DNA of 64,000 bases, taken from JADGHX01 sp035760965. Its GTDB lineage: Bacteria; Pseudomonadota; Gammaproteobacteria; Steroidobacterales; Steroidobacteraceae. The notes beneath the pieces were generated by a model, which was given only the letters and a program-made list of their open reading frames with translations, made no database searches and was not told the origin of the DNA. Made by a program: the position numbers and the translations under genes. Of the stretch, positions 48,474 to 57,740 are shown in pieces (position 1 is the stretch's first letter; each line of letters opens with the position of its first letter). The stretch spans positions 1 to 64,000 of the forward strand of contig DASTRY010000079.1 of NCBI GenBank assembly GCA_035760965.1, written 5' to 3'.

Positions 48474-50828
48474 ATGCGCTTCGTCTGGAAAATGGCGGCG
48501 GGTGGCTGCGCGGCGCTCACGTGCGCTCTCGCCGTGCTCGCCGCGCCGAGCGCATCCGGCGCAACGGGTGGAGGCGTGGCGGCGACGAAACAGCCACCGA
48601 AGCATTGGGGCGTGCTCGGCAAGTACTGCACCGAGTGCCACAACACCACGGATTGGGCCGGCGGCATCGCCTTCGACGCGCTGAGTTCCGAGGACATCGC
48701 GAGCGATGCGGAGACCTGGGAGAAGGCCATCCGCAAGCTGCGTACGGGCATGATGCCGCCTCCCGGCAAGCCGCGCCCCGAGCGCGCCGTGCTCGATGAC
48801 TTCGCGGGCGAGCTCGCCGTCCGTTTAGACCGGGTCTCGACGGCTCGGCCGTACCCCGGCACGAAGTCGCTGCATCGCCTGAACCGCACCGAGTACGCGA
48901 ACGCCGTTCGGGACGTGCTCGGCCTGCGCATCGACCCGAGCACGCTGCTGCCCGCCGACGATTCCGCGGAAGGCTTCGACAACATCGCGGACGTGCTGAG
49001 CGTGTCGCCGACGCTCATCCAGAGCTACATCTCGGCGGCGATGAAGATCAGCCGCTGGGCGGTGGGCGACCGTTCCATGCAGCCCACGCTCGTGAAGTAC
49101 GCCGCGCCGGCGGGCCTCTCACAACAGGAGCACATCGAAGGACTACCGCTCGGCACGCGCGGCGGGATGCGCGTCACGCACAATTTCCCGCTGGATGCGG
49201 AATACGAGTTCCGCATCAGCGCGGGCACGGGCTTTCGTTTCGCGGGCCCGGCGGGCGGACCCGAGCCGCGCCTCGATGTGACGCTGAACGGCGAGCCCAT
49301 CGACGTTCCCGATCCGCGCAAATTCCGCATCCGAGTGAAGGCGGGCCCGCAGACGCTCGCCATCGCATTGGTGGAGCAGCGGCGCTGGGTGGGCGTCGAC
49401 GACCTCTATTCGCACTCCACTCCACGTCGCGATGACGTCGAGAGCATCGTCATCAACGGCCCGTTCAACGCAACTGGGCCGGGCGATACGCCGAGCCGGC
49501 GCGCCATCTTCGTCTGCTATCCAAAGGAGGCGAGCGAAGAGGCGCCGTGTGCGCGCCAGATCCTCACGCACTTGGCGACGCACGCGTTTCGCCGGCCGCT
49601 GGAGCCGACCGATCCTGCCGTCGATGCGCTGATGAAGTTCTACGAGGCCGGGCAGCAGCAGCACGACTTCGAGACGGGCATTCAGCACGGCATCGCGCGA
49701 CTGCTCGCCGATCCGCAGTTTCTATACCGCATCGAGGCGGACCGGACCGATGTCGCGGACGGCGCGATCTATCGCATCTCCGATCTCGAGCTGGCCTCGC
49801 GCCTCTCCTTCTTTCTCTGGAGCACGGTGCCTGACGACGAGCTGCTCCGAGTGGCCGCCGAGAATCGCTTGAGCGATCCGCGCGTGCTCGAGCAGCAGGT
49901 GCGACGGATGCTCGCCGATCCGCGCTCGAGCGAGCTGGTCGAGAACTTCGCCGGCCAGTGGCTGCACTTGCGCGAGCTGCGCAACGCGCAGCCTGCCGAC
50001 CGCGAGTTCGACGAGAACCTGCGGCAAGCCTTCCAGCAGGAGACCGAGCTGCTGTTCGCGACGATCGTGCGCGAAGACCGCAGCGTTCTCGACTTGCTCG
50101 ATGCGGACTACACGTTCGTGAACGCGCGGCTCGCGCGTCACTACGGCATACCAGGCGTGCGCGGCAGCTACATGCGGCGCGTGTCGCTGCCCAAGGATTC
50201 GCCGCGGCGCGGCCTGCTCGGTCAGGGCAGCATTCTCACGGTCACCTCGGTCGGCGATCGCACTTCACCCGTCATGCGCGGCGCGTGGGTGATGGAGAAT
50301 CTCATGGGCGCGCCGGTGCCGCGCCCGCCGCCGGGTGTCGAAGCCGATCTCAAAGCCGAAGACGTGGCCAAGCCGACGACCGTGCGCGCGCGGCTCGAGC
50401 GGCACCGTACGAATCCCTCGTGCGCGATGTGCCATCAAGTCATGGACCCGATCGGGTTCTCGCTCGAGAACTTCGATCTCGTCGGCCGCTGGCGCGATCA
50501 CGACGGCGCCGCGCCCATCGACACGAGCGGTCAGCTCGTCGACGGCACGCCGCTCTCGAGCCCGCAGGCCCTGCGCGAGGCGCTGCTCGCGCGCTCCGGC
50601 TCGTTCGTCACGAGCTTCACCGAAAAGTTGCTGACCTATGCGCTCGGCCGGCGCATCGAGTACTTCGATCAACCCGCCATTCGCGCCATCGTGCGCAACG
50701 CGCATCGCGAGCACGACCGCTTCTCGGCGATCGTGCTCGGCATCGTCATGAGCGAGCCCTTTCAATTCAAAGCAAAGAACGCCGTCAATGAAAAACCCGC
50801 TACGCAAGTCGCAACCGCTGCGCGCTGA
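48474..50828 (+). CDS. DUF1592/DUF1588/DUF1585 cytochrome-type exported protein
   Basis: A 784-residue exported protein with signal peptide (ending SASGATG). It has a planctomycete-type cytochrome motif CTECH at 52-56, then DUF1587 (LHRLNRTEYANAVRDVLG), DUF1595/DUF1592 (ELASRLSFFLWSTVPDDELL ... FAGQWLHLREL) and DUF1588 (RRGLLGQGSILTVTSVGDRTSP), a second heme site CAMCH (NPSCAMCHQVMDPIGFSLEN) and DUF1585 at the end. The family has no proven reaction but its two heme sites suggest redox chemistry. GGGGGA precedes the ATG. It overlaps the VOC gene by 41 bases. Confidence 0.92.
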   Translation: MRFVWKMAAGGCAALTCALAVLAAPSASGATGGGVAATKQPPKHWGVLGKYCTECHNTTDWAGGIAFDALSSEDIASDAETWEKAIRKLRTGMMPPPGKPRPERAVLDDFAGELAVRLDRVSTARPYPGTKSLHRLNRTEYANAVRDVLGLRIDPSTLLPADDSAEGFDNIADVLSVSPTLIQSYISAAMKISRWAVGDRSMQPTLVKYAAPAGLSQQEHIEGLPLGTRGGMRVTHNFPLDAEYEFRISAGTGFRFAGPAGGPEPRLDVTLNGEPIDVPDPRKFRIRVKAGPQTLAIALVEQRRWVGVDDLYSHSTPRRDDVESIVINGPFNATGPGDTPSRRAIFVCYPKEASEEAPCARQILTHLATHAFRRPLEPTDPAVDALMKFYEAGQQQHDFETGIQHGIARLLADPQFLYRIEADRTDVADGAIYRISDLELASRLSFFLWSTVPDDELLRVAAENRLSDPRVLEQQVRRMLADPRSSELVENFAGQWLHLRELRNAQPADREFDENLRQAFQQETELLFATIVREDRSVLDLLDADYTFVNARLARHYGIPGVRGSYMRRVSLPKDSPRRGLLGQGSILTVTSVGDRTSPVMRGAWVMENLMGAPVPRPPPGVEADLKAEDVAKPTTVRARLERHRTNPSCAMCHQVMDPIGFSLENFDLVGRWRDHDGAAPIDTSGQLVDGTPLSSPQALREALLARSGSFVTSFTEKLLTYALGRRIEYFDQPAIRAIVRNAHREHDRFSAIVLGIVMSEPFQFKAKNAVNEKPATQVATAAR

Positions 50829-51678
50829 CGCGACGCTCTCCCGCCGTCAGGTGCTGAGCGGCATCGGTGCCGCGGCGCTGTTGCCGTGGGCGCCTGGGCT
50901 GCTTCGCGCGCAAGACTCGAGCGCGCCGGCGTCGCCGCCGGCGGGCGGCTCGCAGTTGCCGCTGAAGACGACGGGCCTCGAGCACATGGGCACGGTCGTG
51001 CCCGACGTCGCAGCGGCCGGCAAGTTCTACGGCCGGCTGTTCAATCCGGAGCTGCACAAAGAGAAGGAGCCGCCGCTGCGCTACTACGTGACGCTCGGCG
51101 TCGGATATCTCGCGCTCGGCAGCCGCGCGAATCAGTCGCACGCGTTCTTCGATCACTTCTGCGCGCTCGTCCAGGATTACGACGGCCCCGCGATGGCGCA
51201 GGAGCTGCAGGCGGCCGGGCTCCCCGCAGGCAAGTTCGGGATCATTCCGGATCCCGACGGCATCGGGCTGCAGCTGCTCAGCGTGCCGGGCGGGCTGGCC
51301 AAGTCCACGGAACCGGCGGGGCGCATCGTCGAGGGCGACGCGCTCGTGCGTCCGCTCGGACTGCAGGAAGTCGTGCTGCACGTGCCGGATGTCGACAAGG
51401 CGCTCGAGTTCTATCGCAAGTTCTTCGGGCGCGAGGCGAGCCGGAGCCCGCGCGCGGCGTGGTTCCAGATCGCGGGCACGCGGCTCGGTATCGAGACGGC
51501 CGAGGCGGGCGAAGCGCCGCGCGTGCATCGCATCGGCATTCGCGTCGAGCGCTTCGACCGGCGCAAGGTGAGCGCGGAGCTGACGAAGCTCGGTGCGCGC
51601 ATCGAGAAAGGGGCCGCGAAGCACAACCTGCGGTTCCGCGATCCGCTCGGTCTTGGCATCGAGCTACAGCCCACTTGA
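50788..51678 (+). CDS. Tat-exported protein with two VOC (glyoxalase-like) domains
   Basis: A 296-residue protein with a twin-arginine signal (TLSRRQVLSGIGAAALLPW) and two vicinal-oxygen-chelate half-domains, at ~60-175 (LEHMGTVVPDVAAAGKFYGR) and ~190-295 (QEVVLHVPDVDKALEFYRKFFG). VOC proteins bind a divalent metal and include dioxygenases, isomerases and lyases; export by Tat suggests the metal is loaded in the cytosol. It overlaps the DUF1592 gene by 41 bases and lies 13 bases before the DUF1552 gene. Confidence 0.88.
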   Translation: MKNPLRKSQPLRADATLSRRQVLSGIGAAALLPWAPGLLRAQDSSAPASPPAGGSQLPLKTTGLEHMGTVVPDVAAAGKFYGRLFNPELHKEKEPPLRYYVTLGVGYLALGSRANQSHAFFDHFCALVQDYDGPAMAQELQAAGLPAGKFGIIPDPDGIGLQLLSVPGGLAKSTEPAGRIVEGDALVRPLGLQEVVLHVPDVDKALEFYRKFFGREASRSPRAAWFQIAGTRLGIETAEAGEAPRVHRIGIRVERFDRRKVSAELTKLGARIEKGAAKHNLRFRDPLGLGIELQPT

Positions 51679-51691
51679 AGAGCGAAGCGTC

Positions 51692-53017
51692 ATGAACATT
51701 CTGACGAAACGGCATCTCGCGCGGCGCGCCGTGCTGCGCGGCGCCGGCGCGATGCTCGCGCTGCCGCTGCTCGACTCAATGATCCCCGCGGGTGTCGCGC
51801 GAGCCGCAGCAGCGCTGCAGCGCACCCGCTTTGCGTGCATCTACGTGCCGCACGGCGCGGTGATGAGCAAGTGGACGCCCGCGCAAGTCGGCACGGGATT
51901 CGAGTTCTCGGACACCTTGAAGCCGCTCGAACCCTTCCGCGAGCGCATCAACGTGATAAGCGGACTGTATCTGCCGAACGCGTACGGCCAGGATGCCTCC
52001 GCGGGCGCGAATCACACGCGCTCGTCCGCCGTCTATCTGACCGGCGCGAAGCCCGGGACGGGCGCCGAAGCGGAGCTCGGCATCAGCGCCGATCAAGTGG
52101 CTGCGAAACACATTGGCCAGGACGCGCCGCTGCCCTCGCTGGAGCTGTCGATCGAGGACGGCAGTCTCAGCTGCGGCGCGGGTCTTTCCTGTGCGTATCG
52201 CAACACCATCGCGTGGCACACGCCGAAGTCGCCCTTGCCGATGGAGAACAATCCGCAAGTGGTGTTCGAGCGCTTGTTCGGCGACGGCAGCACTGCAGAG
52301 GAACGCGCCGCGCGTCGTGCGGAGGCGCGAAGTCTGCTCGATTCCATCACCGGCGAGGTCGCTTCGTTGCAGCGGAAGCTGCCGGCGGGCGATCGCGCAC
52401 GGCTCGATCGTTATCTGACCGACGTGCGCGAGGTGGAGCGGCGCATCGCGTTGGCCGCGAAACAGGTGCCGCAAGGGTTGCAGCTGCCCACGGCGCCGGC
52501 GGGCATACCCGAAGACTTCGATGCGCACATCAAGCTGATGTTCGACCTGCAAGTGCTCGCATGGCAGGCGGACGTCACGCGTGTGACGACGCTGATGTTC
52601 GCGAAGGAGGTGAGCAACGCCGTGTACCCCGCGAGCGGCATCCGCGATCCGTTCCACAACCTGTCTCATCACTCGAACATTCCGGACAACATCGCGAAGC
52701 TCGCGCAGCTGAATCAGTACCACGTCAAGACGTTCGCGTATCTCGTGCAGAAGCTGAAGGACACGCCGGACGGTGACGGCTCGCTGCTCGATCACTCGAT
52801 CACGATGTACGGCAGCGGCATGAGCAACAGCAATCAGCACGATCACGATCCGTTGCCGATCGTGTTGGCGGGCGGTGCGTCGGGCAAGTTGAAAGGCGGG
52901 CGGCACATCCAGGTGGCGCGCAAGACGCCGCTCTCCAACCTGCTGCTCGCGCTGCTCGAGAAGCTCGGCGTGCCGGATCAGTCCTTCGGCGACAGCACGG
53001 GGGCGGTGGATATTTGA
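51692..53017 (+). CDS. DUF1552 exported protein
   Basis: A 441-residue protein with a Tat-like signal (RRAVLRGAGAMLALPLLDSM). The DUF1552 family pattern is evident: TRFACIYVPHGAVMSKWTP, INVISGLYLPNAY, then NHTRSSAVYLTGAKP and SLLDHSITMYGSGMSNSNQHDH late in the chain. The family resembles sulfatase/phosphatase-like exported proteins and nearly always neighbours DUF1592 genes. Function unknown. Its TGA overlaps the start of the ankyrin gene (TGATG). Confidence 0.9.
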   Translation: MNILTKRHLARRAVLRGAGAMLALPLLDSMIPAGVARAAAALQRTRFACIYVPHGAVMSKWTPAQVGTGFEFSDTLKPLEPFRERINVISGLYLPNAYGQDASAGANHTRSSAVYLTGAKPGTGAEAELGISADQVAAKHIGQDAPLPSLELSIEDGSLSCGAGLSCAYRNTIAWHTPKSPLPMENNPQVVFERLFGDGSTAEERAARRAEARSLLDSITGEVASLQRKLPAGDRARLDRYLTDVREVERRIALAAKQVPQGLQLPTAPAGIPEDFDAHIKLMFDLQVLAWQADVTRVTTLMFAKEVSNAVYPASGIRDPFHNLSHHSNIPDNIAKLAQLNQYHVKTFAYLVQKLKDTPDGDGSLLDHSITMYGSGMSNSNQHDHDPLPIVLAGGASGKLKGGRHIQVARKTPLSNLLLALLEKLGVPDQSFGDSTGAVDI

Positions 53018-54711
53018 TGCGATCGCCACTCGCAATGCTGCGGAATACGCGTTTCGGCCGGGCGGGTGTCTTGCTCGCATCGCTCGCGATCGCAGTCGGC
53101 ATTGCGCCCGTCGGCGCTGCGAGCAAAGGCCAACCTGTCGTGGCGCGAGCGATTCCCCTCGGCGCATCAGCGCCGTTGGCGGGCAACGCGCCGGTCACTT
53201 CGATGGGGCGGGCGCTCGCCGAAGCTGCGGAGCGCGGCGACATGCAAGCCGTGCGTGAGCTGCTTGCGCAACGTGCGAGCGCAATGCGCGCCGGCAAGGC
53301 GAACCGGCACGGCGGCGCCGACGACGCATTCGACGTGAACGTTCCCAGTGCCGACGGCACACCCGCCTTGCACTGGGTCGTGCGCCTTCAAGACCGCGAA
53401 ACCGCGCGCCTCCTGCTGAAAGCCGGCGCCGACGCGGATCGTCCGAACCGCTATGGCGTGCGCCCACTGCACATCGCGATCGACAACGCCGATGTCCCGA
53501 TGATCCGCCTGCTTCTTGCGGCACACGCCGACCCGAGGTCTGCGGATGCAACGGGCGAGACGTGCCTCATCATGGCCGCGCGCACGGGCAATCTCGAAGC
53601 GGTGAAGGCGCTGCTCGAGAAGCACGCGCCTGTCGACGCGGTCGACCCGGAATATCACCAGACACCCTTGATGGTCGCCGCACGCGGTGGCCACGCGGCC
53701 GTTGCGCGCTTGCTCATCAAGCGCGGCGCAAACGTCAACGCGCAAACCCGCACCGGTCCGACGCCGAAGTTCCGCCTGCCGAGCTCCAACAGCGGCTCGA
53801 AAGGTGCCGGCATCATCCGCGGCGGCTGGCCGGAGCGCGGCGAACGCGATCCGACGCCGGGCGCGAAAACGCCGCTGCTGTATGCGGCTCGCGAAGGTCA
53901 CATCGAAGTCGCGCAGCTCCTGCTCGATGCGGGTGCCGACATCGAGAAAGCCGATGCGGACGGGGTCACGCCGCTCCTGATGGCGATTCTCAACGGCCGC
54001 ATCGCCCTGGCGCAGATGCTCATCGAGCGCGGCGCGAACGTGAAGGTCGCCGATTGGTACGGGCAGACGCCGCTCTGGTCCGCCGTCGACATCCGCAATC
54101 TCGACGTTCCCGGCCCGACGCGCGACAACGGCGTCGATCGCGAAGCCGCGTTCGCGCTGATCAAGACGTTGCTCGCGCACGGCGCCGATCCGAATGCGCG
54201 CACCAAGGAATATCCGCCGCAGCGTCGCTGGATCACCCGGCTCGGCTCGCTCTCATGGGTCGACTTCACGGGCCAGACGCCGTTTCTGCGGGCAGCGCTT
54301 GCAGGCGACGTGAAGACGATGCGCCTGCTGCTCGAGTATCACGCGGACCCGAACATTGCGACCTTCAACGGCACGACGCCGCTCATGGCCGCAGCCGGTG
54401 TGAACTGGACGGTCGCGCAAACCTACGACGAAGGGCCGCAGGCGCTGCTCGAGGCCGTGAAGCTCGCGCAGTCGCTCGGCAACGACGTCAACGCGACGAA
54501 CGACATGGGTCTGGCTGCGATTCACGGCGCAGCCAATCGCGGGTCGGACGACATCATCAGATTCCTGGTGGAGAAGGGCGCAAAGCTCGACGTCGCCGAC
54601 AAGCAGGGCCGCACACCGCTCGTGTGGGCGCGCGGCGTGTTTCTGGCGACGCATCCGCCGGAAGCGAAGCCGACGACCATCGCGTTGCTTGAGCAACTCC
54701 GCGGCGGCTGA
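53017..54711 (+). CDS. Secreted ankyrin-repeat protein
   Basis: A 564-residue protein with an N-terminal signal peptide (hydrophobic core VLLASLAIAVGIAPVGAAS) and roughly ten ankyrin repeats from about residue 60 onward, e.g. TPALHWVVRLQDRETARLLL, TPLMVAARGGHAAVARLLIK, TPLLYAAREGHIEVAQLLLD. An insertion of ~40 residues rich in Gly/Ser/Arg sits after the fifth repeat. Ankyrin stacks bind proteins, so it may scaffold the DUF1592/DUF1552 partners in the periplasm. ATG 53017 touches the preceding stop. Confidence 0.88.
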   Translation: MRSPLAMLRNTRFGRAGVLLASLAIAVGIAPVGAASKGQPVVARAIPLGASAPLAGNAPVTSMGRALAEAAERGDMQAVRELLAQRASAMRAGKANRHGGADDAFDVNVPSADGTPALHWVVRLQDRETARLLLKAGADADRPNRYGVRPLHIAIDNADVPMIRLLLAAHADPRSADATGETCLIMAARTGNLEAVKALLEKHAPVDAVDPEYHQTPLMVAARGGHAAVARLLIKRGANVNAQTRTGPTPKFRLPSSNSGSKGAGIIRGGWPERGERDPTPGAKTPLLYAAREGHIEVAQLLLDAGADIEKADADGVTPLLMAILNGRIALAQMLIERGANVKVADWYGQTPLWSAVDIRNLDVPGPTRDNGVDREAAFALIKTLLAHGADPNARTKEYPPQRRWITRLGSLSWVDFTGQTPFLRAALAGDVKTMRLLLEYHADPNIATFNGTTPLMAAAGVNWTVAQTYDEGPQALLEAVKLAQSLGNDVNATNDMGLAAIHGAANRGSDDIIRFLVEKGAKLDVADKQGRTPLVWARGVFLATHPPEAKPTTIALLEQLRGG

Positions 54712-54739
54712 CAGTTTTCTTCGAATCAAGGGGGGTACC

Positions 54740-57661
54740 ATGACAACCGTAAGTCGAACGGTCTCGGCATTGATGCACACGGCGCGGCGCGCTCGAGCGC
54801 AGCACGCGCACGCTTGTGCCTTCGCATTGACTCTCGGGATGGCAGGCGCCGCGCTCGCACAGGAGGCACCGAGCACCGCGCCCGCCGCCGCGCCCATCGA
54901 AGAGGTGCACATCACCGGCTCGCGCATTCAGCGCGACGGCATGACGACGCCGACGCCCGTCACCGCGCTGAACATGAACGATCTGCACGTGATGGCGCCG
55001 ACGACGCTCGCCGCGGCCGTCACGCAGTTGCCGCAGTTCGTGAACAGCGCGGTCCCGGAAGGCGCGCCCTCGTCGGGTTGGACGGGTGCGTCGGGCGCCA
55101 GCATTCTGAATCTGCGCGGCGTCGGCCAGAATCGCACGCTCGTGCTGCTCGACGGCCGCCGCGTCGTCGCGTCGACGCGCAAGGGCACGCTCGACGTCAA
55201 TCTGCTGCCCGACGCGCTCGTGAAGAGCGTCGAAGTGGTGACCGGCGGTGCGTCCGCGGCGTACGGTTCGGATGCGGTGAGCGGTGTCGTCAATTTCATC
55301 CTCGACACCAAGTTCGAGGGCTTCAAGTCCGACATTCAGGGCGGTGTCACCGAGCTCGGCGACAACAAGAACTACACCGTGTCACTCGCCGGCGGCCTCC
55401 CGATCGGCGAGCGCATGCACCTGATCACCGCGGTGGACTACTACAAAGCCGATCCGATCACGGATGCCACGCGGCGCGACTGGCAGCACAGCCAGGGCGT
55501 GATCTCGAATCCGCTCGCCGGCCAGCCGGGACAGCCGACGCGCATCACGCGCTCGAACGTGCGCTCGACGCAATTCACCGAAGGCGGGCTCATCACCGGC
55601 GTGGCCGGCGGTGCGCCAGCGTCTCTCACGTGGACTCAGTTCCTGCCCGGCGGCGTGCCGGCGCCGTTCGTGCGCGGCACGGATTTCACGACGAGCGCGC
55701 AGGTCGGCGGCGACGGCCAGGACCTTGCCTGGTACAACTACTTCACGCCCGACACCTCGCGCGGCAGCGCCTTTGCGCATCTCTCATTCGACGTGAACGA
55801 TCACGTGTCGCTCTTCATGCAGGGTCTGTACGGTTCGGGCGACACGAAGTACCTCTCGCCGCCTGCCGGCGGCCAGTTCGCCACCTGGACCGCGACGATC
55901 TACTGGAACAATGCGTATCTGCCGGATTCGATCGCCTCGCAGATGCCGGTGGGATCGTCGTTCCGCCTGGGGCGTGCGGGTGATCTCGACTACGGCGCAT
56001 CGAAAGCGATCGAGCAGCAGAACATCCTGAGGTCGGTGACGACGGGCGTGAAGGCGGACCTCGGCAACTGGAAGCTCGACGGCTACTACCAGTACGGCCA
56101 CACGACTTCCAACATCAACATGGACAATGCGATCCGCCTCGATCGCATCTATCAGGCGATCGATGCCGTGAAGGATCCGGTCACGGGGCAGATCGTCTGC
56201 AACTCCACGCTGAGCCATCCCGACAACGGCTGCGTGCCGATGAACATCTTCGGCGTGGGCTCGCCTTCGCAGGCGGCGATCGACTGGATCACGCAGGACA
56301 TCTCGCAGCATCAGGTCGTGGAGGAGCACATCGCCGATGTCTCGATTTCGGGCTCGCCCTTCGACAACTGGGCGGGGCCCGTGTCGATGGCACTTGGTGC
56401 CGCCTGGCGGCAGGAGTCGTTCGAGCAGGCCGTGTACCCGGTCGAGCTGCACGAGCTCGACATGCCCGTGAACGGTCCGTCGCTCGGCTATCGCGGCTTG
56501 CCGGCGGTGTACTCGGGTAACGCGAACATCTTCGAGCGCGGGCCCTCGGCCTCGCCGAGCGGCGGCTACAAAGTCAAAGAAGCGTTCGCCGAGATGCAAC
56601 TGCCGCTGCTCGCCGAGAAGCCGCTCGCGCAAGCGCTGAATCTGAACACGGCCGTGCGCTTCGCCGACTACGAAGGCAGCGGCGGTGTGTGGGCGTGGAA
56701 GGCGGGCCTCGATTGGGCGGCGACGACCGACGTGCGGTTCCGGCTCACGCGCTCGCGCGACGTGCGCGCGGGGACGTTGTCCGAACGCTTCGACACCTCG
56801 CGCGGCCCCGGCAACGTCGTCGACCCCGAGTCCGGCTCGAGTGTGCAGTACGCGATCAGTGTGGTGGCCGGCGGCAATCCGAACGTCGATCCGGAGAAGG
56901 CGGACACGCTCACTTTCGGTGTCGTATATCAGCCGACGTGGCTCGAGGGCTTCGGCATGTCGGTGGATGCGTACGACGTGAAGATCGCGGGCGCGATCGG
57001 CCAGCTCGGCGCGCAGGCCATCGTCGATCAGTGCCGGCTCGGTGCCACGCAGCTCTGCAACTACATCGTGCGCGGCAGCGATGGGTTCATCTCCACCGTG
57101 TACAACCTGTTCATCAACACGGCGGAAGCGCGTGCGCGCGGTATCGATTTCGAGCTCGCGTACGCGCGGCCCGTGACGTTCTTCGGCGGCAACGAGCACA
57201 TTCGTGCGCGCCTTCTGGCGAGCCGTGTCAACGAGCTGTCGACGACGCAGGTCGGCGCCGCGAAGGTGGACCGCGCGGGCCAGACGGGCTTGCAGAATCC
57301 GGCGGGCAACGCGCCGCATTGGCAGGGCACGTTCAGTCTGTCTTACGAGCGCGGCCCGCTGTCGGCGACCGTGCAGGAGCGGTACATCGGCAGTGGCACG
57401 TACGACGCGACGTTCGTCGAAGGCGTGGACATCGACGACAACAGCGTTGCCTCCACGGCGTTGACGAATCTCGAGCTCGCGTACAAAGGTGCGTTGTCCG
57501 AGAGCGGCTCGTGGGAGACGTATCTGAACGTGACGAACCTGTTCGACCGCGATCCGCCGCTCGTCGCCACGTGGGGCTTCACCGGCTCACAGCAGACGAA
57601 CACCAGCCTGTTCGACATCTACGGGCGGCGCTATAGCGTGGGTGTGCGCTTGAACTTCTGA
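54740..57661 (+). CDS. TonB-dependent outer-membrane receptor (DUF1592 operon)
   Basis: A 973-residue receptor with a long signal peptide (ending AGAALAQE). The plug reads EEVHITGSRIQR, TLVLLDGRRVVAS, VKSVEVVTGGASAAYGSDAVSGVVNFIL; this GGASAAYGSDAVSGVVN variant is common in large receptors for complex organic ligands. The barrel ends RRYSVGVRLNF. It follows the ankyrin gene by 28 bases with a G-rich ribosome site (AAGGGGGG). It probably supplies the substrate for the exported DUF proteins. Confidence 0.95.
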   Translation: MTTVSRTVSALMHTARRARAQHAHACAFALTLGMAGAALAQEAPSTAPAAAPIEEVHITGSRIQRDGMTTPTPVTALNMNDLHVMAPTTLAAAVTQLPQFVNSAVPEGAPSSGWTGASGASILNLRGVGQNRTLVLLDGRRVVASTRKGTLDVNLLPDALVKSVEVVTGGASAAYGSDAVSGVVNFILDTKFEGFKSDIQGGVTELGDNKNYTVSLAGGLPIGERMHLITAVDYYKADPITDATRRDWQHSQGVISNPLAGQPGQPTRITRSNVRSTQFTEGGLITGVAGGAPASLTWTQFLPGGVPAPFVRGTDFTTSAQVGGDGQDLAWYNYFTPDTSRGSAFAHLSFDVNDHVSLFMQGLYGSGDTKYLSPPAGGQFATWTATIYWNNAYLPDSIASQMPVGSSFRLGRAGDLDYGASKAIEQQNILRSVTTGVKADLGNWKLDGYYQYGHTTSNINMDNAIRLDRIYQAIDAVKDPVTGQIVCNSTLSHPDNGCVPMNIFGVGSPSQAAIDWITQDISQHQVVEEHIADVSISGSPFDNWAGPVSMALGAAWRQESFEQAVYPVELHELDMPVNGPSLGYRGLPAVYSGNANIFERGPSASPSGGYKVKEAFAEMQLPLLAEKPLAQALNLNTAVRFADYEGSGGVWAWKAGLDWAATTDVRFRLTRSRDVRAGTLSERFDTSRGPGNVVDPESGSSVQYAISVVAGGNPNVDPEKADTLTFGVVYQPTWLEGFGMSVDAYDVKIAGAIGQLGAQAIVDQCRLGATQLCNYIVRGSDGFISTVYNLFINTAEARARGIDFELAYARPVTFFGGNEHIRARLLASRVNELSTTQVGAAKVDRAGQTGLQNPAGNAPHWQGTFSLSYERGPLSATVQERYIGSGTYDATFVEGVDIDDNSVASTALTNLELAYKGALSESGSWETYLNVTNLFDRDPPLVATWGFTGSQQTNTSLFDIYGRRYSVGVRLNF

Positions 57662-57684
57662 TGCACCAGTGACAGTCGACGGGC

Positions 57685-57727
57685 ATGCGGCTCACCGGGG
57701 CCCCCTGACAAATTCGGTGGGCCGCAT
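57685..57727. terminator. Hairpin between the receptor and ketopantoate-reductase-like genes
   Basis: ATGCGGCTCACC (57685-57696) pairs with GGTGGGCCGCAT (57716-57727), 12 bp with one wobble, around a 19-base loop that itself contains GGGGCCCC. It lies between two converging stops and could end both transcripts. Confidence 0.55.
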
Positions 57728-57740
57728 CGCCCCTTCGACG

